This document shows, one piece after another, positions 39,456 through 48,645 of a stretch of 64,000 nucleotides of DNA; positions within the stretch are counted from its first letter, which is position 1, and every line of letters begins with the position of its first letter. A program made the position numbers and the translations under genes. The notes under the pieces were generated by a model. It worked only from the letters and a program-made list of their open reading frames with translations, was not told where the DNA came from and did no database searches. The DNA is from Rickettsia bellii RML369-C (lineage in GTDB: Bacteria > Pseudomonadota > Alphaproteobacteria > Rickettsiales > Rickettsiaceae): positions 868,001-932,000 of the forward strand of contig NC_007940.1 of assembly GCF_000012385.1 (NCBI RefSeq), in the 5' to 3' direction.

Positions 39456-40988
39456 ATGCAGGACTTAAAAAATAATAAACCTCAAATTACGCCGGAACAG
39501 TTAAAGCAATTACTGTCCTTGAGAGAAAATTCACTAAGCCTTAAAGGTCAAAGCTCTAAACGTAAAGCTTTAATCAATAGCACATTAAAAAAGACTTCAC
39601 AAGTAATAGAATTTTTACTGCTTAAACTTGATAGATTTGTTAATTTTACTACCAAGAAGAACGATAAAGATCGTAATAACGTTGCACAAGCTGCAAGGTC
39701 TCCTATACTTTTCGGTATTTATGTTATTATTTTTTTAGTATTAATCGGTGGTGTTTGGATGGCTGTTGCACCGCTTGATAGTGGAGCTGTAGCAGTTGGA
39801 ATATTAATGCCAAGCACAAATAAAAAGACAATTCAACATCATGAGGGCGGAATAATTAACGCTATTTATGTCAAGCAAGGTGATAAAGTTAAAGCCGGTG
39901 ATAAGCTAATTGAGCTTGAAGAAACCAGAATAAAAAGTGAACATGAGAGCACTTTAAGTCAATATCGCACTGCTTTAGCTACTGAAAATCGTTTAATTGC
40001 TGAGCGTGATAATTTAGAACAAATAGAATTTTCTGATTTTTTAATGCAAGATATTAATTTACCAGAAGTCGCTAAAATAATTCACACTCAGGAAAATTTA
40101 TTTAGATCAAGAAAAGAAGTATTTAATTCAGAAAAAGATGCATTGCAACAACGTATTTCGCAGCTTGAAAAGAGAGTTGAAGGCTTAGAAGCAAAAAAAG
40201 TAGCTGCAACTAAAACAGCCGAGGTTTACCAAGATCGCTTAAAGGCTTTAAAAACTTTAAAAGAAAAGGGTTTTGTACAGAAAGCTGCTTTATTAGAACA
40301 AGAAGCAAAAGTTGCTAGTGCAAAAAGTGACGTTGCAACGACTGACACGGAAATAGCAGGAACGCACCATTCTATTACTGAAGCTCAAATTAGTATTATA
40401 ACTCAACAAAATAAATATACTGAAAGAACTTTAACCGAACTTCGTGAAGCCCAAGTACAGGCAGCAAGCTTGAGAGAAAAATATAACTCTTTAACTGATT
40501 CACTTAATCGGATAATAATTAAATCACCTGTTGATGGTATAATTAATAATCTAAAATATCATACAATTGGTGGTTATATAGGTCATGGACAGCCTATTAT
40601 GGAAATTTCACCTACTAACGATCCATTAATTATAGAAGCAAAAGTATCACAAAAAAATATAGATTCAGTACATGAAGGACTGGTTGCAAAAATACGCTTT
40701 AGTGCTTTTAAATCACGTACTACTCCAACATTTACCGGTAAAGTAGTCAGTGTATCACCAGACATTGTTCAAGATGAAAGACAGCATCCCGGGCAGCAAG
40801 ATAATTACTATGTTGCTAGAGTAGAGATTGACATGGATGAATTCAATAGAATTGCCAAAATAAAAAATCTAGAATTACATCCTGGTATGCAAGCCGAAGT
40901 ACAGATCGTTACTGGAACTAGAACATTGCTTAGATATCTCCTTGATCCTGTAATCGATACAGCATTTAAGGCATTCAGAGAGAAATAG
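39456..40988 (+). CDS. aprE: type I secretion membrane-fusion protein (HlyD/AprE family)
   Basis: 510 aa. A cytosolic N-terminus of about 85 residues is followed by one membrane helix (ILFGIYVIIFLVLIGGVWM), a lipoyl-type half (IVKQGDKV-like VKAGDKLIEL), a long coiled coil (about 165-340) and the second half with IKSPVDGIINNL and GGYIGHGQPIMEIS. This adaptor links AprD to TolC. Expressed with aprD, with an RPE between. The alternative name is PrtE. Confidence 0.87.
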   Translation: MQDLKNNKPQITPEQLKQLLSLRENSLSLKGQSSKRKALINSTLKKTSQVIEFLLLKLDRFVNFTTKKNDKDRNNVAQAARSPILFGIYVIIFLVLIGGVWMAVAPLDSGAVAVGILMPSTNKKTIQHHEGGIINAIYVKQGDKVKAGDKLIELEETRIKSEHESTLSQYRTALATENRLIAERDNLEQIEFSDFLMQDINLPEVAKIIHTQENLFRSRKEVFNSEKDALQQRISQLEKRVEGLEAKKVAATKTAEVYQDRLKALKTLKEKGFVQKAALLEQEAKVASAKSDVATTDTEIAGTHHSITEAQISIITQQNKYTERTLTELREAQVQAASLREKYNSLTDSLNRIIIKSPVDGIINNLKYHTIGGYIGHGQPIMEISPTNDPLIIEAKVSQKNIDSVHEGLVAKIRFSAFKSRTTPTFTGKVVSVSPDIVQDERQHPGQQDNYYVARVEIDMDEFNRIAKIKNLELHPGMQAEVQIVTGTRTLLRYLLDPVIDTAFKAFREK

Positions 40989-41019
40989 TTTTCTTACTGT
41001 GTTATGACGACTAATATGT

Positions 41020-41046
41020 CATTCCTGCCATTGCTGGGAATGACAT
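41020..41046. repeat. miniature palindrome of the gtcattcc family
   Basis: gtcattcctgc and gctgggaatgac flank a few bases, so it is a truncated RPE. It may act as the 3' stem-loop of aprE. Confidence 0.55.
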
Positions 41047-41098
41047 TAAAAACACCTTTGTACTGGAATAGCGTATATATCTGATAAACGAGTATCAC

Positions 41099-42292
41099 AT
41101 GAACAAATTATTACTCTCCCTACTAGCTCTAATGTTACTCAATTTCAAAACTTATGCTAATCAAGATTCAGGTTTTAATTATAGATTTTCTGAGAAAGAT
41201 AATCATATAATTCATATATTAACTATTGATCCTAAACGTTTTAATTTAAAGCTAGTTAAAGCTCACAATCAGGTTATAGGCAGAGAAACAGTAGAAGAAA
41301 TAGCCTTGCGTACTAATGCTATTGCTGCTATTAATGCAGGCTTCTTTGAGATTGCAGGGAGTGATGACGGAAGACCAAGCCTTACTTTAATGGTTGATGG
41401 CAAGTTATTTAGCCTTAGAAAACAAATGCAAAGTTTGTTAATTTTAGATCAAGATAATATTCAAATTACTAAAAACTCAGCAAAAATTTCAGTTAAGATA
41501 GGCGATAAGCTTATTATTCCAGGTCAAGTTAATTATTTTTCCAATCCTAAAGATATTACTTTATATAATGATGTTTGGGCTTCTACTACCCTTACTCCTT
41601 ACACTAATAAAGAAATATTGATTGATGAAAATTTTATAGTAACAGGAATAAGTAAACATGGTGACAATCCTATACCATCAAAAGGTTTTGTGCTATCTTT
41701 TCCAAGTAGCATAGCACTACCCTCAATAAAAACAGGTGATAGCGTAAAACTGAATCTAGAATTTTTGGATAAAGACGAAAAACCTATGACTTTTAGCAAA
41801 ACTGCTTCTATGGTAACCGGTATTCCTATGTTGGTTCAAGCTAGCCAATCTGTCGTAGATAAAAGTGATAATAAGGAAAGCTCTCATGCTCGTACTGCTA
41901 TTGGAATACGGAGCGATGGCGTCATAGTTATAGTTGTTGCCGAACATGTTTATAAACAACATATAAAAGATTTGAAGCTAGCACAGGTTAGATCAATTCT
42001 CAAAAAAGAAAAAGGTATTAATATTGAAAAACTAACCATTGCTGAAGCTCTAAAAATTTTAGAAAAACAGTTTGTTGATGATCAAACAACAGGTTTAACT
42101 AAAGCAGAACTCGCAGATTATATGATAAGCCTTGGTTGTGAATCTGCAATCAATTTGGATGGTGGCGGCTCTTCGACTTTATTTATAAATGGAAAAGTTG
42201 TTAATAAGATAACAGGGGATAAAGATGAAGCTTTAGGCGAACATGTTCAGCGTCCTGTATCCGATGCAATAGTTATATTACCAAAACAATAA
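41099..42292 (+). CDS. secreted phosphodiester glycosidase family protein (NAGPA-like)
   Basis: 397 aa. A signal peptide (MNKLLLSLLALMLLNFKTYA) is followed by a NAGPA domain. AAINAGFFEIAGSDDGRPS and the C-terminal NLDGGGSSTLFINGK are family hallmarks. In mammals NAGPA removes GlcNAc from mannose-6-phosphate tags. Bacterial members act on exopolysaccharide or cell-wall phosphodiesters. The substrate here is unknown. Export to the periplasm or further is implied by the signal peptide. Confidence 0.85.
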   Translation: MNKLLLSLLALMLLNFKTYANQDSGFNYRFSEKDNHIIHILTIDPKRFNLKLVKAHNQVIGRETVEEIALRTNAIAAINAGFFEIAGSDDGRPSLTLMVDGKLFSLRKQMQSLLILDQDNIQITKNSAKISVKIGDKLIIPGQVNYFSNPKDITLYNDVWASTTLTPYTNKEILIDENFIVTGISKHGDNPIPSKGFVLSFPSSIALPSIKTGDSVKLNLEFLDKDEKPMTFSKTASMVTGIPMLVQASQSVVDKSDNKESSHARTAIGIRSDGVIVIVVAEHVYKQHIKDLKLAQVRSILKKEKGINIEKLTIAEALKILEKQFVDDQTTGLTKAELADYMISLGCESAINLDGGGSSTLFINGKVVNKITGDKDEALGEHVQRPVSDAIVILPKQ

Positions 42293-42329
42293 ACATTACA
42301 GCTTGACACTAATTTATAATGATTTTACT

Positions 42330-42493
42330 ATGGCACTGTTAACAAAATAGCTTTAATTGATAATCAAAGAGATTTTTTAGCGAAAATTAATAAGATTTTT
42401 GATGGAATAGTTATTCATATTTCAAAAGAATCTTATAATTTACAGCAAAAAATGGTTTAATTATCTTTAAAATTATTTTGTTAACAATGCCAT
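42330..42493. mobile_element. MITE-like element with 20-28-base terminal inverted repeats
   Basis: Left end atggcactgttaacaaaata (from 42330), right end tattttgttaacaatgccat (to 42493). The arms match at all but one of the first 20 bases. TA flanks both ends, which could be a duplicated target. Inside, a short open stretch reads QRDFLAKINKIF and so on to a TAA, too short for a transposase. A solitary end of the same kind lies at 6664-6688. The parent element is not in the window. Confidence 0.65.
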
Positions 42494-42527
42494 ATTATAA
42501 TAACACATAATTTGGAGGTAAAATACT

Positions 42528-42772
42528 ATGCCAAAACCAGGTCAAAAAGATCATATACTTGCTAAAGGTCATAAATTATATACAGTCAAACAGGGCGATA
42601 CATTGTGGAGTATATCTAAAAATGAGTGCGGAGGAAAAGGGTCAGCATGGAAAGATACTGTCCTTGCATATAATCAATGGCTAATAGATGAGGGGCGTTA
42701 AATCAAACTACAGAACACGTACTAATAAAGGTAGGTGAAGTACTTGATATATATACTGATTTTCATGGATGA
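42528..42772 (+). pseudogene. small LysM-domain protein, frameshifted
   Basis: The ATG at 42528 is preceded by a strong ggaggt. The first 57 codons hold one LysM motif (KLYTVKQGDTLWSISKNECG) and stop after DEGR. In another frame NQTTEHVLIKVGEVLDIYTD continues to the TGA at 42770, which fits the usual end of the domain. One T added near 42700 would join them into an 81-aa peptidoglycan-binding protein. Too short for standard ORF calling. Confidence 0.65.
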
Positions 42773-42814
42773 TGTCATCCACATTTAGGATTTGCCCCGC
42801 ATAGATCAAGAATC

Positions 42815-43055
42815 GTCATTGCGAAAAAAGCTTTGTTGCATGGATCATTTTTCTCTGTCATCCCGTGATTTATGAACTAGAGCCAGTTAAAAATACTAAT
42901 AAAATTAGTATTTTTTATTATTTTCCCTGGATTGCCACACTCGCTTCGCTCATTCGCAATGACGATTTGGTATCCACGCAAGCAAGCCTTAAGCGAGAAC
43001 GATATAATATGCTTTTCAATCCACATAACAATGCTGCTTGCTCCTACTTAAAATA
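42815..43055. repeat. Rickettsia palindromic element cluster
   Basis: The cluster starts gtcattgcgaaaaaagcttt and includes a tgtcatcccgtgatttatga segment of about 70 bases that recurs nearly unchanged at 59795-59870. It then ends with a ctcattcgcaatgacg half and further partial copies. It sits between the LysM remnant and mnhG. The short ORF through it is repeat translation only. Confidence 0.75.
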
Positions 43056-43060
43056 AAAAT

Positions 43061-43372
43061 ATGATATTATCTTACATTGGAATATTATTGGTAATTATTG
43101 GGCTGTTTGCTATATTTTCAGGTATTATCGGTTTTTTTCGTTTCCCTGATTTTTATACAAAATTGCACACCGCAAGTGTTATTGAAAGCTTTGGGGTACC
43201 GATTTGCTTAATAGGTTTTGCATGCCTTGCAGGAAACCTTTTTAATTGCTTTAAGCTGCTTCTAGCTGCTATATTAATTTTCTTATTAAATCCGGTAGCA
43301 ACTCACACTCTTGGTAAAGGGTCACTACTTTCAATGTCGTTCTTGCGAAAGCAGAAATCTAGGAAAAAGTAA
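43061..43372 (+). CDS. mnhG: Na+/H+ antiporter subunit G
   Basis: 103 aa, three helices. IGILLVIIGLFAIFSGIIGFFRFPDFYTKLHT is split by the family's conserved RFPDFYTRLHA-like motif, and NPVATHTLGK is the usual end. The last dozen residues (SMSFLRKQKSRKK) are translation of a palindromic element (MSFLRKQ-SRK is the mark), so the natural C-terminus was replaced. MnhG is one of the seven subunits of the Mrp complex. Only G and B are seen here. Confidence 0.85.
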   Translation: MILSYIGILLVIIGLFAIFSGIIGFFRFPDFYTKLHTASVIESFGVPICLIGFACLAGNLFNCFKLLLAAILIFLLNPVATHTLGKGSLLSMSFLRKQKSRKK

Positions 43373-43376
43373 GACA

Positions 43377-44387
43377 ATGTTTATGCTTTTAAATTTTGAT
43401 CTCAGTAATTACCTACTTAATCTTATTGTTTTTTTACTCGTTATCATTTCAATTAAAATCATTTTAGCTAAAGATTTATTGGAAGCAATAATATATACCT
43501 CGGCATTTAGCTTATTAATTGGTGTATCTTATTTACTTATGGATGCACCAGATGTTGCAATGACTGAAGCAGCCCTTGGAGCGTGCCTATCAACCTGCGT
43601 ATATTTAAATTTATTACGAAAATTACCCTCTAATTTAAAAATAATCCAAAGGACTAAAATTATTCCGGCAAGCTTAATATGTTTATTGTTTATAGCAACT
43701 CTTATTTATATGGGGCTTGAATTACCAGATTATGGAGATGAATATGCCTTGCTCCACACACATCTAACTAAATATTATGTAGAAAATACAAGTAAGGATA
43801 TTGGAATACCATCTTTTGTAGCAGCCATTTTAGCTAGCTATAGAGGATATGATACCTTAGGCGAAACTAGCGTAATTTTAATTGCTGGAATTTCTGTGCT
43901 GCTAGTATTTTCAAGAAAAAATGATGTAGAACACAGTATGCAATACAATATCCCCTGGTCAGGTCATGGGATGACAAAAATAACAAAAAACATCTCTATT
44001 TTTATAGTACCTTATATAATTCTATATAGCTTATATATTCAGCTTAATGGGGAAGCATCACCTGGAGGCGGATTTCAAGCGGGTGTTATATTTGCCTCCT
44101 CTCTTATTGCTTATGATCTAGTATATGGTAGCCAAAAATTAAATCGATATTTTTCAGTAAATACGCTAATAATTATTGCTGCTTTAGGTGTTATGATATA
44201 CGGATTTACCGGTGTGATATCGCTATTTTTTAATGATAATTACTTAAACTATTATTCTCTAACAAATTTTGTTAACGATAGTCTAACTGCTCAACATATA
44301 GGAATATTTGCTGTAGAGATAGGCATAGGCTTAACAGTTGCCGCTATTATGTATTCAATTTACAACTCATTTAACAATTGTGAATAG
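43377..44387 (+). CDS. mnhB: Na+/H+ antiporter subunit B with DUF4040 N-terminal half
   Basis: 336 aa from the ATG at 43377. The earlier start at 43311 would read through the RPE. N-terminal half: a DUF4040/MbhD-like domain with MDAPDVAMTEAALGA. C-terminal half: an MnhB domain with NGEASPGGGFQAGVI, the core signature. Residues about 190-200 (MQYNIPWSGHGMT) look like a short RPE remnant. Followed at once by ccmB, overlapping 8 bases. It would work in monovalent cation/proton exchange with MnhG, but the main A, C and D subunits are not in this window. Confidence 0.85.
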   Translation: MFMLLNFDLSNYLLNLIVFLLVIISIKIILAKDLLEAIIYTSAFSLLIGVSYLLMDAPDVAMTEAALGACLSTCVYLNLLRKLPSNLKIIQRTKIIPASLICLLFIATLIYMGLELPDYGDEYALLHTHLTKYYVENTSKDIGIPSFVAAILASYRGYDTLGETSVILIAGISVLLVFSRKNDVEHSMQYNIPWSGHGMTKITKNISIFIVPYIILYSLYIQLNGEASPGGGFQAGVIFASSLIAYDLVYGSQKLNRYFSVNTLIIIAALGVMIYGFTGVISLFFNDNYLNYYSLTNFVNDSLTAQHIGIFAVEIGIGLTVAAIMYSIYNSFNNCE

Positions 44388-45027
44388 CTTGTTTTTACTA
44401 ATTAAACGTGAATTTATAGTGCAGAATCGTATTAATAATATGATTAAATATCTAATGATATTTTTTCTATTTTGTATTATTAGCACTACTTTAATCAACA
44501 GCCATGAAGATATTAAGAAATTTGGCTTAATCTTTTCGGTAATTTGTTTGTTAATTTCGTTGATTGGTTTTTCTTCTATTATATTTAAGTCTGATTTAGA
44601 AGATGGAAGCTTAGAATTAATGTTATCTATAGTTAATTCAACTAAAATAGTACTAGCCAAATTTTTTGCGATATTTATAAGTAGTACGATAGGGATAATT
44701 TTAATATTACCTATTATTTATATTTTTTTCAGCCAAACCTTACTAGAAATAACATTTTTCTTTATTAGCGTCTGGCTTGTATTAATTTTATCAAGTAGCT
44801 TAGTAGTGTTATCGGGTAGTATGCAAAGCTATTTTAAGGTTAATGCTAATTTTATCGGCATATTTATTATGCCTTTACTAATTCCCAGTATTATAATGAC
44901 GGGGTTAGTGCTACAAGATAGTAATTTACAATTAATTTTCATTATGATAGGTATTAATTTAGTAATTTTACCTATTTCATTTGTCTTAAGTTCATATTTA
45001 ATCAGAAATATTTACAGCATAACATGA
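44380..45027 (+). CDS. ccmB: heme exporter protein CcmB
   Basis: About 215 aa, six helices. The N-terminal FLLIKREFIVQNR and FKSDLEDGSLELMLS and the later MPLLIPSIIMTG are CcmB blocks. It forms the CcmAB(C) ABC exporter that supports c-type cytochrome maturation, as needed for the cytochrome c1 encoded 3 kb away. The start is probably the GTG at 44380, inside the mnhB stop overlap. Longer readings begin within mnhB. Confidence 0.88.
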   Translation: MNSLFLLIKREFIVQNRINNMIKYLMIFFLFCIISTTLINSHEDIKKFGLIFSVICLLISLIGFSSIIFKSDLEDGSLELMLSIVNSTKIVLAKFFAIFISSTIGIILILPIIYIFFSQTLLEITFFFISVWLVLILSSSLVVLSGSMQSYFKVNANFIGIFIMPLLIPSIIMTGLVLQDSNLQLIFIMIGINLVILPISFVLSSYLIRNIYSIT

Positions 45028-45095
45028 TTATTTTCTTTATTTTTACTAGCATAATAGTATAAGATAAGATAATAAATTTTTTTTGAGAAAATAAT

Positions 45096-45539
45096 ATGTG
45101 GCAGGCTCTACGAAGGTTAATTGCGGCTAATCCTATGGGTGTTTTCTTATGGGGTATTATTAGCAAATGGTATATAATGATAGCCGTTGCATCATTAATT
45201 GTATTGTTTTATGCAGTAAAAGGGCTTGAGAAAATCGGCTTTATAGACTATTTTGGCAGAACAACAGTTGAGATATTAGATACTAGTAAAGCTATTGCTC
45301 AAAATTGTACTGTAAAACTTGGTCCTAATTGGGACAATTTAGTTAACTTTTGGAATTGTTTAGGTGATCCAGGAAAATATGAAGTTAAAGAAGGTACAGG
45401 AGAGCAAGAATTACAGCAAGGTGTAGAAAGGCTTATTAACAAGCCTGAAGATGGTGGCGAGGGTGATGGCACTGTTCCCGAACTGCGTTCCCCAATAGTA
45501 AATCCTTATGATAATGGTAATAATACGAATACAAACTAA
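45096..45539 (+). CDS. DUF2670-like small protein upstream of petABC
   Basis: 147 aa. One helix (about 25-42, [19 protein letters not shown]) near the N-terminus and a Gly/Glu/Asn-rich tail ([13 protein letters not shown]). It looks like a rickettsial DUF2670 protein, though I recall this family by context more than by motif. The gene ends 2 bases before petA, so it is the first gene of the bc1 operon. Role in bc1 assembly is only a guess. Confidence 0.6.
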
Positions 45540-45541
45540 AT

Positions 45542-46102
45542 ATGTCAGATACTGAAGATACTAACAACGATAACAAAGTAGAGTTTGAGGATCGCTCTAA
45601 AACCTCACGTCGTGATTTCATGGTCTTAACGGCTAGTAGCGTTGCAGCGGTTGGAGCTGCATGTACGCTTTGGCCTCTTATTAATTCTTTAAACCCTTCA
45701 GCCGATGTTCTTGCCTTATCATCAATTGAAGTTGATTTATCAAATATTGCTGTAGGTCAAACAGTTACAGTTAAATGGCAAGGAAAACCGGTATTCATTA
45801 CTAACCGCACTCCAGATAAAATTGCTGAAGCACGGGCTGTAAAAATGTCAGAGCTTATTGATCCTGAAGAAGATCAAGATCGTGTAAAAGCTGGGCATGA
45901 TAATTGGTTAGTAACAATTGGTATCTGCACACATTTAGGTTGCGTACCACTTGCAAATCAAGGCGATTACGATGGCTGGTTCTGCCCGTGCCATGGTTCA
46001 CAATATGATTCATCAGGTAGAGTAAGAAGAGGTCCTGCACCTTTAAATTTAGCAGTACCGCCCTACACTTTTATTAGCGACAAAAAAATTAGAATCGGGT
46101 AA
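45542..46102 (+). CDS. petA: ubiquinol-cytochrome c reductase Rieske iron-sulfur subunit
   Basis: 186 aa. [20 protein letters not shown] is a twin-arginine-type signal anchor (residues about 20-40). The [2Fe-2S] ligands are CTHLGCVP and CPCHGS (about 127-150). It carries electrons from quinol to cytochrome c1 on the periplasmic face. petB begins 7 bases later. Confidence 0.97.
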
Positions 46103-46108
46103 TTACCT

Positions 46109-47311
46109 ATGAGCGACAACATTACCCCAAAAACTGGAAAGACTAATGCTATTATAGAGTGGATAGATTACCGTCTTCCGGTCTTCTCTTTTCTAAAGCA
46201 TTTTAGCCATTATCAAACCCCAAAAAACCTTAGTTATTTGTGGAATCTAGGCTCTATTGCCGGCATTGCGTTAGTAATTCAGATAATTACCGGTGTTATA
46301 CTTGCTATGCATTATACGCCGCATGTTGATCATGCTTTTGATAGCGTTGAAAAAATCATGCGTAACGTTAATTATGGCTGGTTGCTACGTTATACTCATG
46401 CTGTTGGTGCCTCAATGTTTTTTGCAGCCGTATATTTACATATAGCAAGAGGACTATATTATGGCTCGTACAAAGCACCGAGGGAATTACTGTGGCATAT
46501 CGGTATAATCATTTTCCTAACCATGATGGCTACTGCTTTTATGGGCTATGTGCTACCTTGGGGACAAATGAGCTATTGGGGTGCAACAGTTATTACTAAT
46601 CTATTCTCAGCTATTCCATTAATCGGTAAATCGATTGTGACATGGTTGTGGGGTGGTTTTTCGGTGGATAACCCAACGTTAAACAGATTCTTTTCACTGC
46701 ATTATTTATTGCCGTTTATTATCGTTGCTCTTGTAATGCTGCATCTAGTAGCATTGCATCAACATGGTTCAAATAATCCGAAAGGTATTGATGTTAAAAG
46801 CCCTAAGGATACGATTCCATTTCATCCTTATTATACTGTTAAAGATTTTGTTGGTTTCGGGGTTTATTTCATAATATTTGCCTATTTTATTTTTTATGAG
46901 CCAAATTATTTAGGTCATCCGGACAATTACATTCCTGCAAACCCGCTAGTTACACCTGCTCATATTGTTCCTGAATGGTATTTTCTACCATTTTATGCGA
47001 TATTGCGTGCTGTGCCGTCTAAGCTTGGTGGCGTACTACTAATGTTTGGCAGTATATTTGTATTATTCTTATTACCTTGGCTAGATACTTCAAAGGTAAG
47101 AAGTGCCAACTATAGACCAATATATCGTATTGCTTTTTGGATATTTATGGCAGATTGCTTATTACTTGGTTATTTGGGCGGGCAACCTGCAGAAGAGCCG
47201 TATATTACCATTAGCCGTTTTGCTGCTTGTTATTACTTCTTCCATTTTCTAGTAGCCTTGCCATTAATAGGTAAATATGAGAAACCACTACCACTACCGG
47301 AGGAGTTGTAG
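46109..47311 (+). CDS. petB: cytochrome b of the bc1 complex
   Basis: 400 aa, eight helices. Heme ligands lie in [19 protein letters not shown] and in [20 protein letters not shown]. The Qo-site PEWY is [14 protein letters not shown]. It oxidises ubiquinol at Qo and reduces quinone at Qi. Unlike the tight petA-petB junction, 273 bases containing palindromic elements separate it from petC. Intact. Confidence 0.97.
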   Translation: MSDNITPKTGKTNAIIEWIDYRLPVFSFLKHFSHYQTPKNLSYLWNLGSIAGIALVIQIITGVILAMHYTPHVDHAFDSVEKIMRNVNYGWLLRYTHAVGASMFFAAVYLHIARGLYYGSYKAPRELLWHIGIIIFLTMMATAFMGYVLPWGQMSYWGATVITNLFSAIPLIGKSIVTWLWGGFSVDNPTLNRFFSLHYLLPFIIVALVMLHLVALHQHGSNNPKGIDVKSPKDTIPFHPYYTVKDFVGFGVYFIIFAYFIFYEPNYLGHPDNYIPANPLVTPAHIVPEWYFLPFYAILRAVPSKLGGVLLMFGSIFVLFLLPWLDTSKVRSANYRPIYRIAFWIFMADCLLLGYLGGQPAEEPYITISRFAACYYFFHFLVALPLIGKYEKPLPLPEEL

Positions 47312-47329
47312 AACCGTTATTGAAATATA

Positions 47330-47545
47330 AAAGTCATTGCGAGCCACTAAAAGTGGCGTGGCAATCTATACAGTTTTGACTATGCCGTCATTACGAGGAG
47401 ATGCAACGCATCGACGTGGCAATCCAGTAACCTTTAATGTCATCTCGCAGCTTGACTGCGGGATCCAGTAAAAAATACAAATATAAAAGCTCGATTTATC
47501 TCGCTTTATGCTGGATCTAGTTAGCAAGCCACGGGATGACACCAC
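47330..47545. repeat. RPE cluster inside the petABC operon
   Basis: Two or three elements: gtcattgcgagccactaaaa with gtcattacgaggag, then tgtcatctcgcagcttgact...caagccacgggatgaca. They fill the petB-petC gap and would form stems in the message between the two cistrons. Confidence 0.8.
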
Positions 47546-47584
47546 AGGATCGGATATGACTTTACATATAAATTTTAAAACACT

Positions 47585-48340
47585 ATGAAAACTAAACTAT
47601 TCATCTCTATCATCATAATATTAACCTCTGCTTTAAGCTTAGCCAATGAGGAAGCGTTACATCCTAAAAAAATGAAATGGCATTTTGAAGGATTGCGTGG
47701 CAGTGTTGATCGTGAAGCCGCACAAAGAGGTTTTCAGGTCTATAAAGAAGTATGTAGCGTTTGCCACAGCTTAAGCAATTTATATTATCGTAATCTTAAG
47801 GATATTGGCTTTTCTGAAGAAGAGATCAAAGAAATTGCTAAAAATTATACAGTAAAGGATGGTCCGAATGATGATGGTGAGATGTTTGATCGCCCTGCTC
47901 TTCCATCTGATCGTTTTGTATCGCCTTATCCAAATGAGCAGGCAGCAAGAGCGGCTAATAATGGTGCTCATCCGCCTGATTTATCATTGATAATAAAAGC
48001 CCGTCATGATGGAGCGAATTATACATATTCACTACTTACCGGTTACACTGAGCCGCCTACAGGATTCAAGCTAATGAATGGTGCTCACTATAATCCGTAT
48101 TTCCCAGGCGGTCAGATAGCAATGCCCCCTCCTCTAATGGATGGTCAGGTAACTTATATGGACGGCACTAACGCAAGTGTTGAGCAAATGAGCCACGATG
48201 TTGCAGTATTCTTACAATGGGCAGCTGAACCGGAAATGGAACATCGTAAATCTATGGGGCTTAAAGTTATGATGTTTTTAGTAGCATTTACTATATTCTT
48301 CTATATTGCCAAAAACCGCATCTGGTCTAATTTGAAATAA
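47585..48340 (+). CDS. petC: cytochrome c1
   Basis: 251 aa. A signal peptide (MKTKLFISIIIILTSALSLA), then the heme motif VCSVCHSLSN (about 56-60), the methionine ligand in the PYFPGGQIAMPPP region, and a C-terminal anchor helix (KVMMFLVAFTIFFYI). It takes electrons from the Rieske protein to a soluble cytochrome c. Last gene of the bc1 cluster. Confidence 0.96.
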   Translation: MKTKLFISIIIILTSALSLANEEALHPKKMKWHFEGLRGSVDREAAQRGFQVYKEVCSVCHSLSNLYYRNLKDIGFSEEEIKEIAKNYTVKDGPNDDGEMFDRPALPSDRFVSPYPNEQAARAANNGAHPPDLSLIIKARHDGANYTYSLLTGYTEPPTGFKLMNGAHYNPYFPGGQIAMPPPLMDGQVTYMDGTNASVEQMSHDVAVFLQWAAEPEMEHRKSMGLKVMMFLVAFTIFFYIAKNRIWSNLK

Positions 48341-48349
48341 AGAAATCAT

Positions 48350-48643
48350 TATTGCGAGGAAAAACTGTTGTGGCATGGTTCTTATGTCATTCCTGCGTAG
48401 GCGGGAATCCAGAATAAAGCGAGATACCTAAGCTTTTAATTTTAAAAACTTGCTGCTTTTATGTTTATTTTTCTGGATTCCCGCTTCTAGCTAGGAATGA
48501 CATTGTGAGCACTTTTTGATCCATACGGGCAACGCCACACCTATATACATCTAGCGGTGAGTCTGCGGAACGTAGATAAACTACGTGAGCAAAGACGAAT
48601 CCCGAAATTTGACTTGCCAAATCTTGAAGTATTAAAGGTATAT
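48350..48643. repeat. three consecutive Rickettsia palindromic elements
   Basis: A gattcccgc/gtcattcctgcgtaggcgg family copy (about 48385-48503), a short gtcattgcg half, and the reverse-oriented ggcaagccaaatt family copy (48541-48643). They separate petC from the decayed gene. Nothing coding seen. Confidence 0.75.
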
Positions 48644-48645
48644 AA

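Noticed and set aside
42865..43056. 63-codon ORF
   Set aside because: Lies wholly in RPE sequence.
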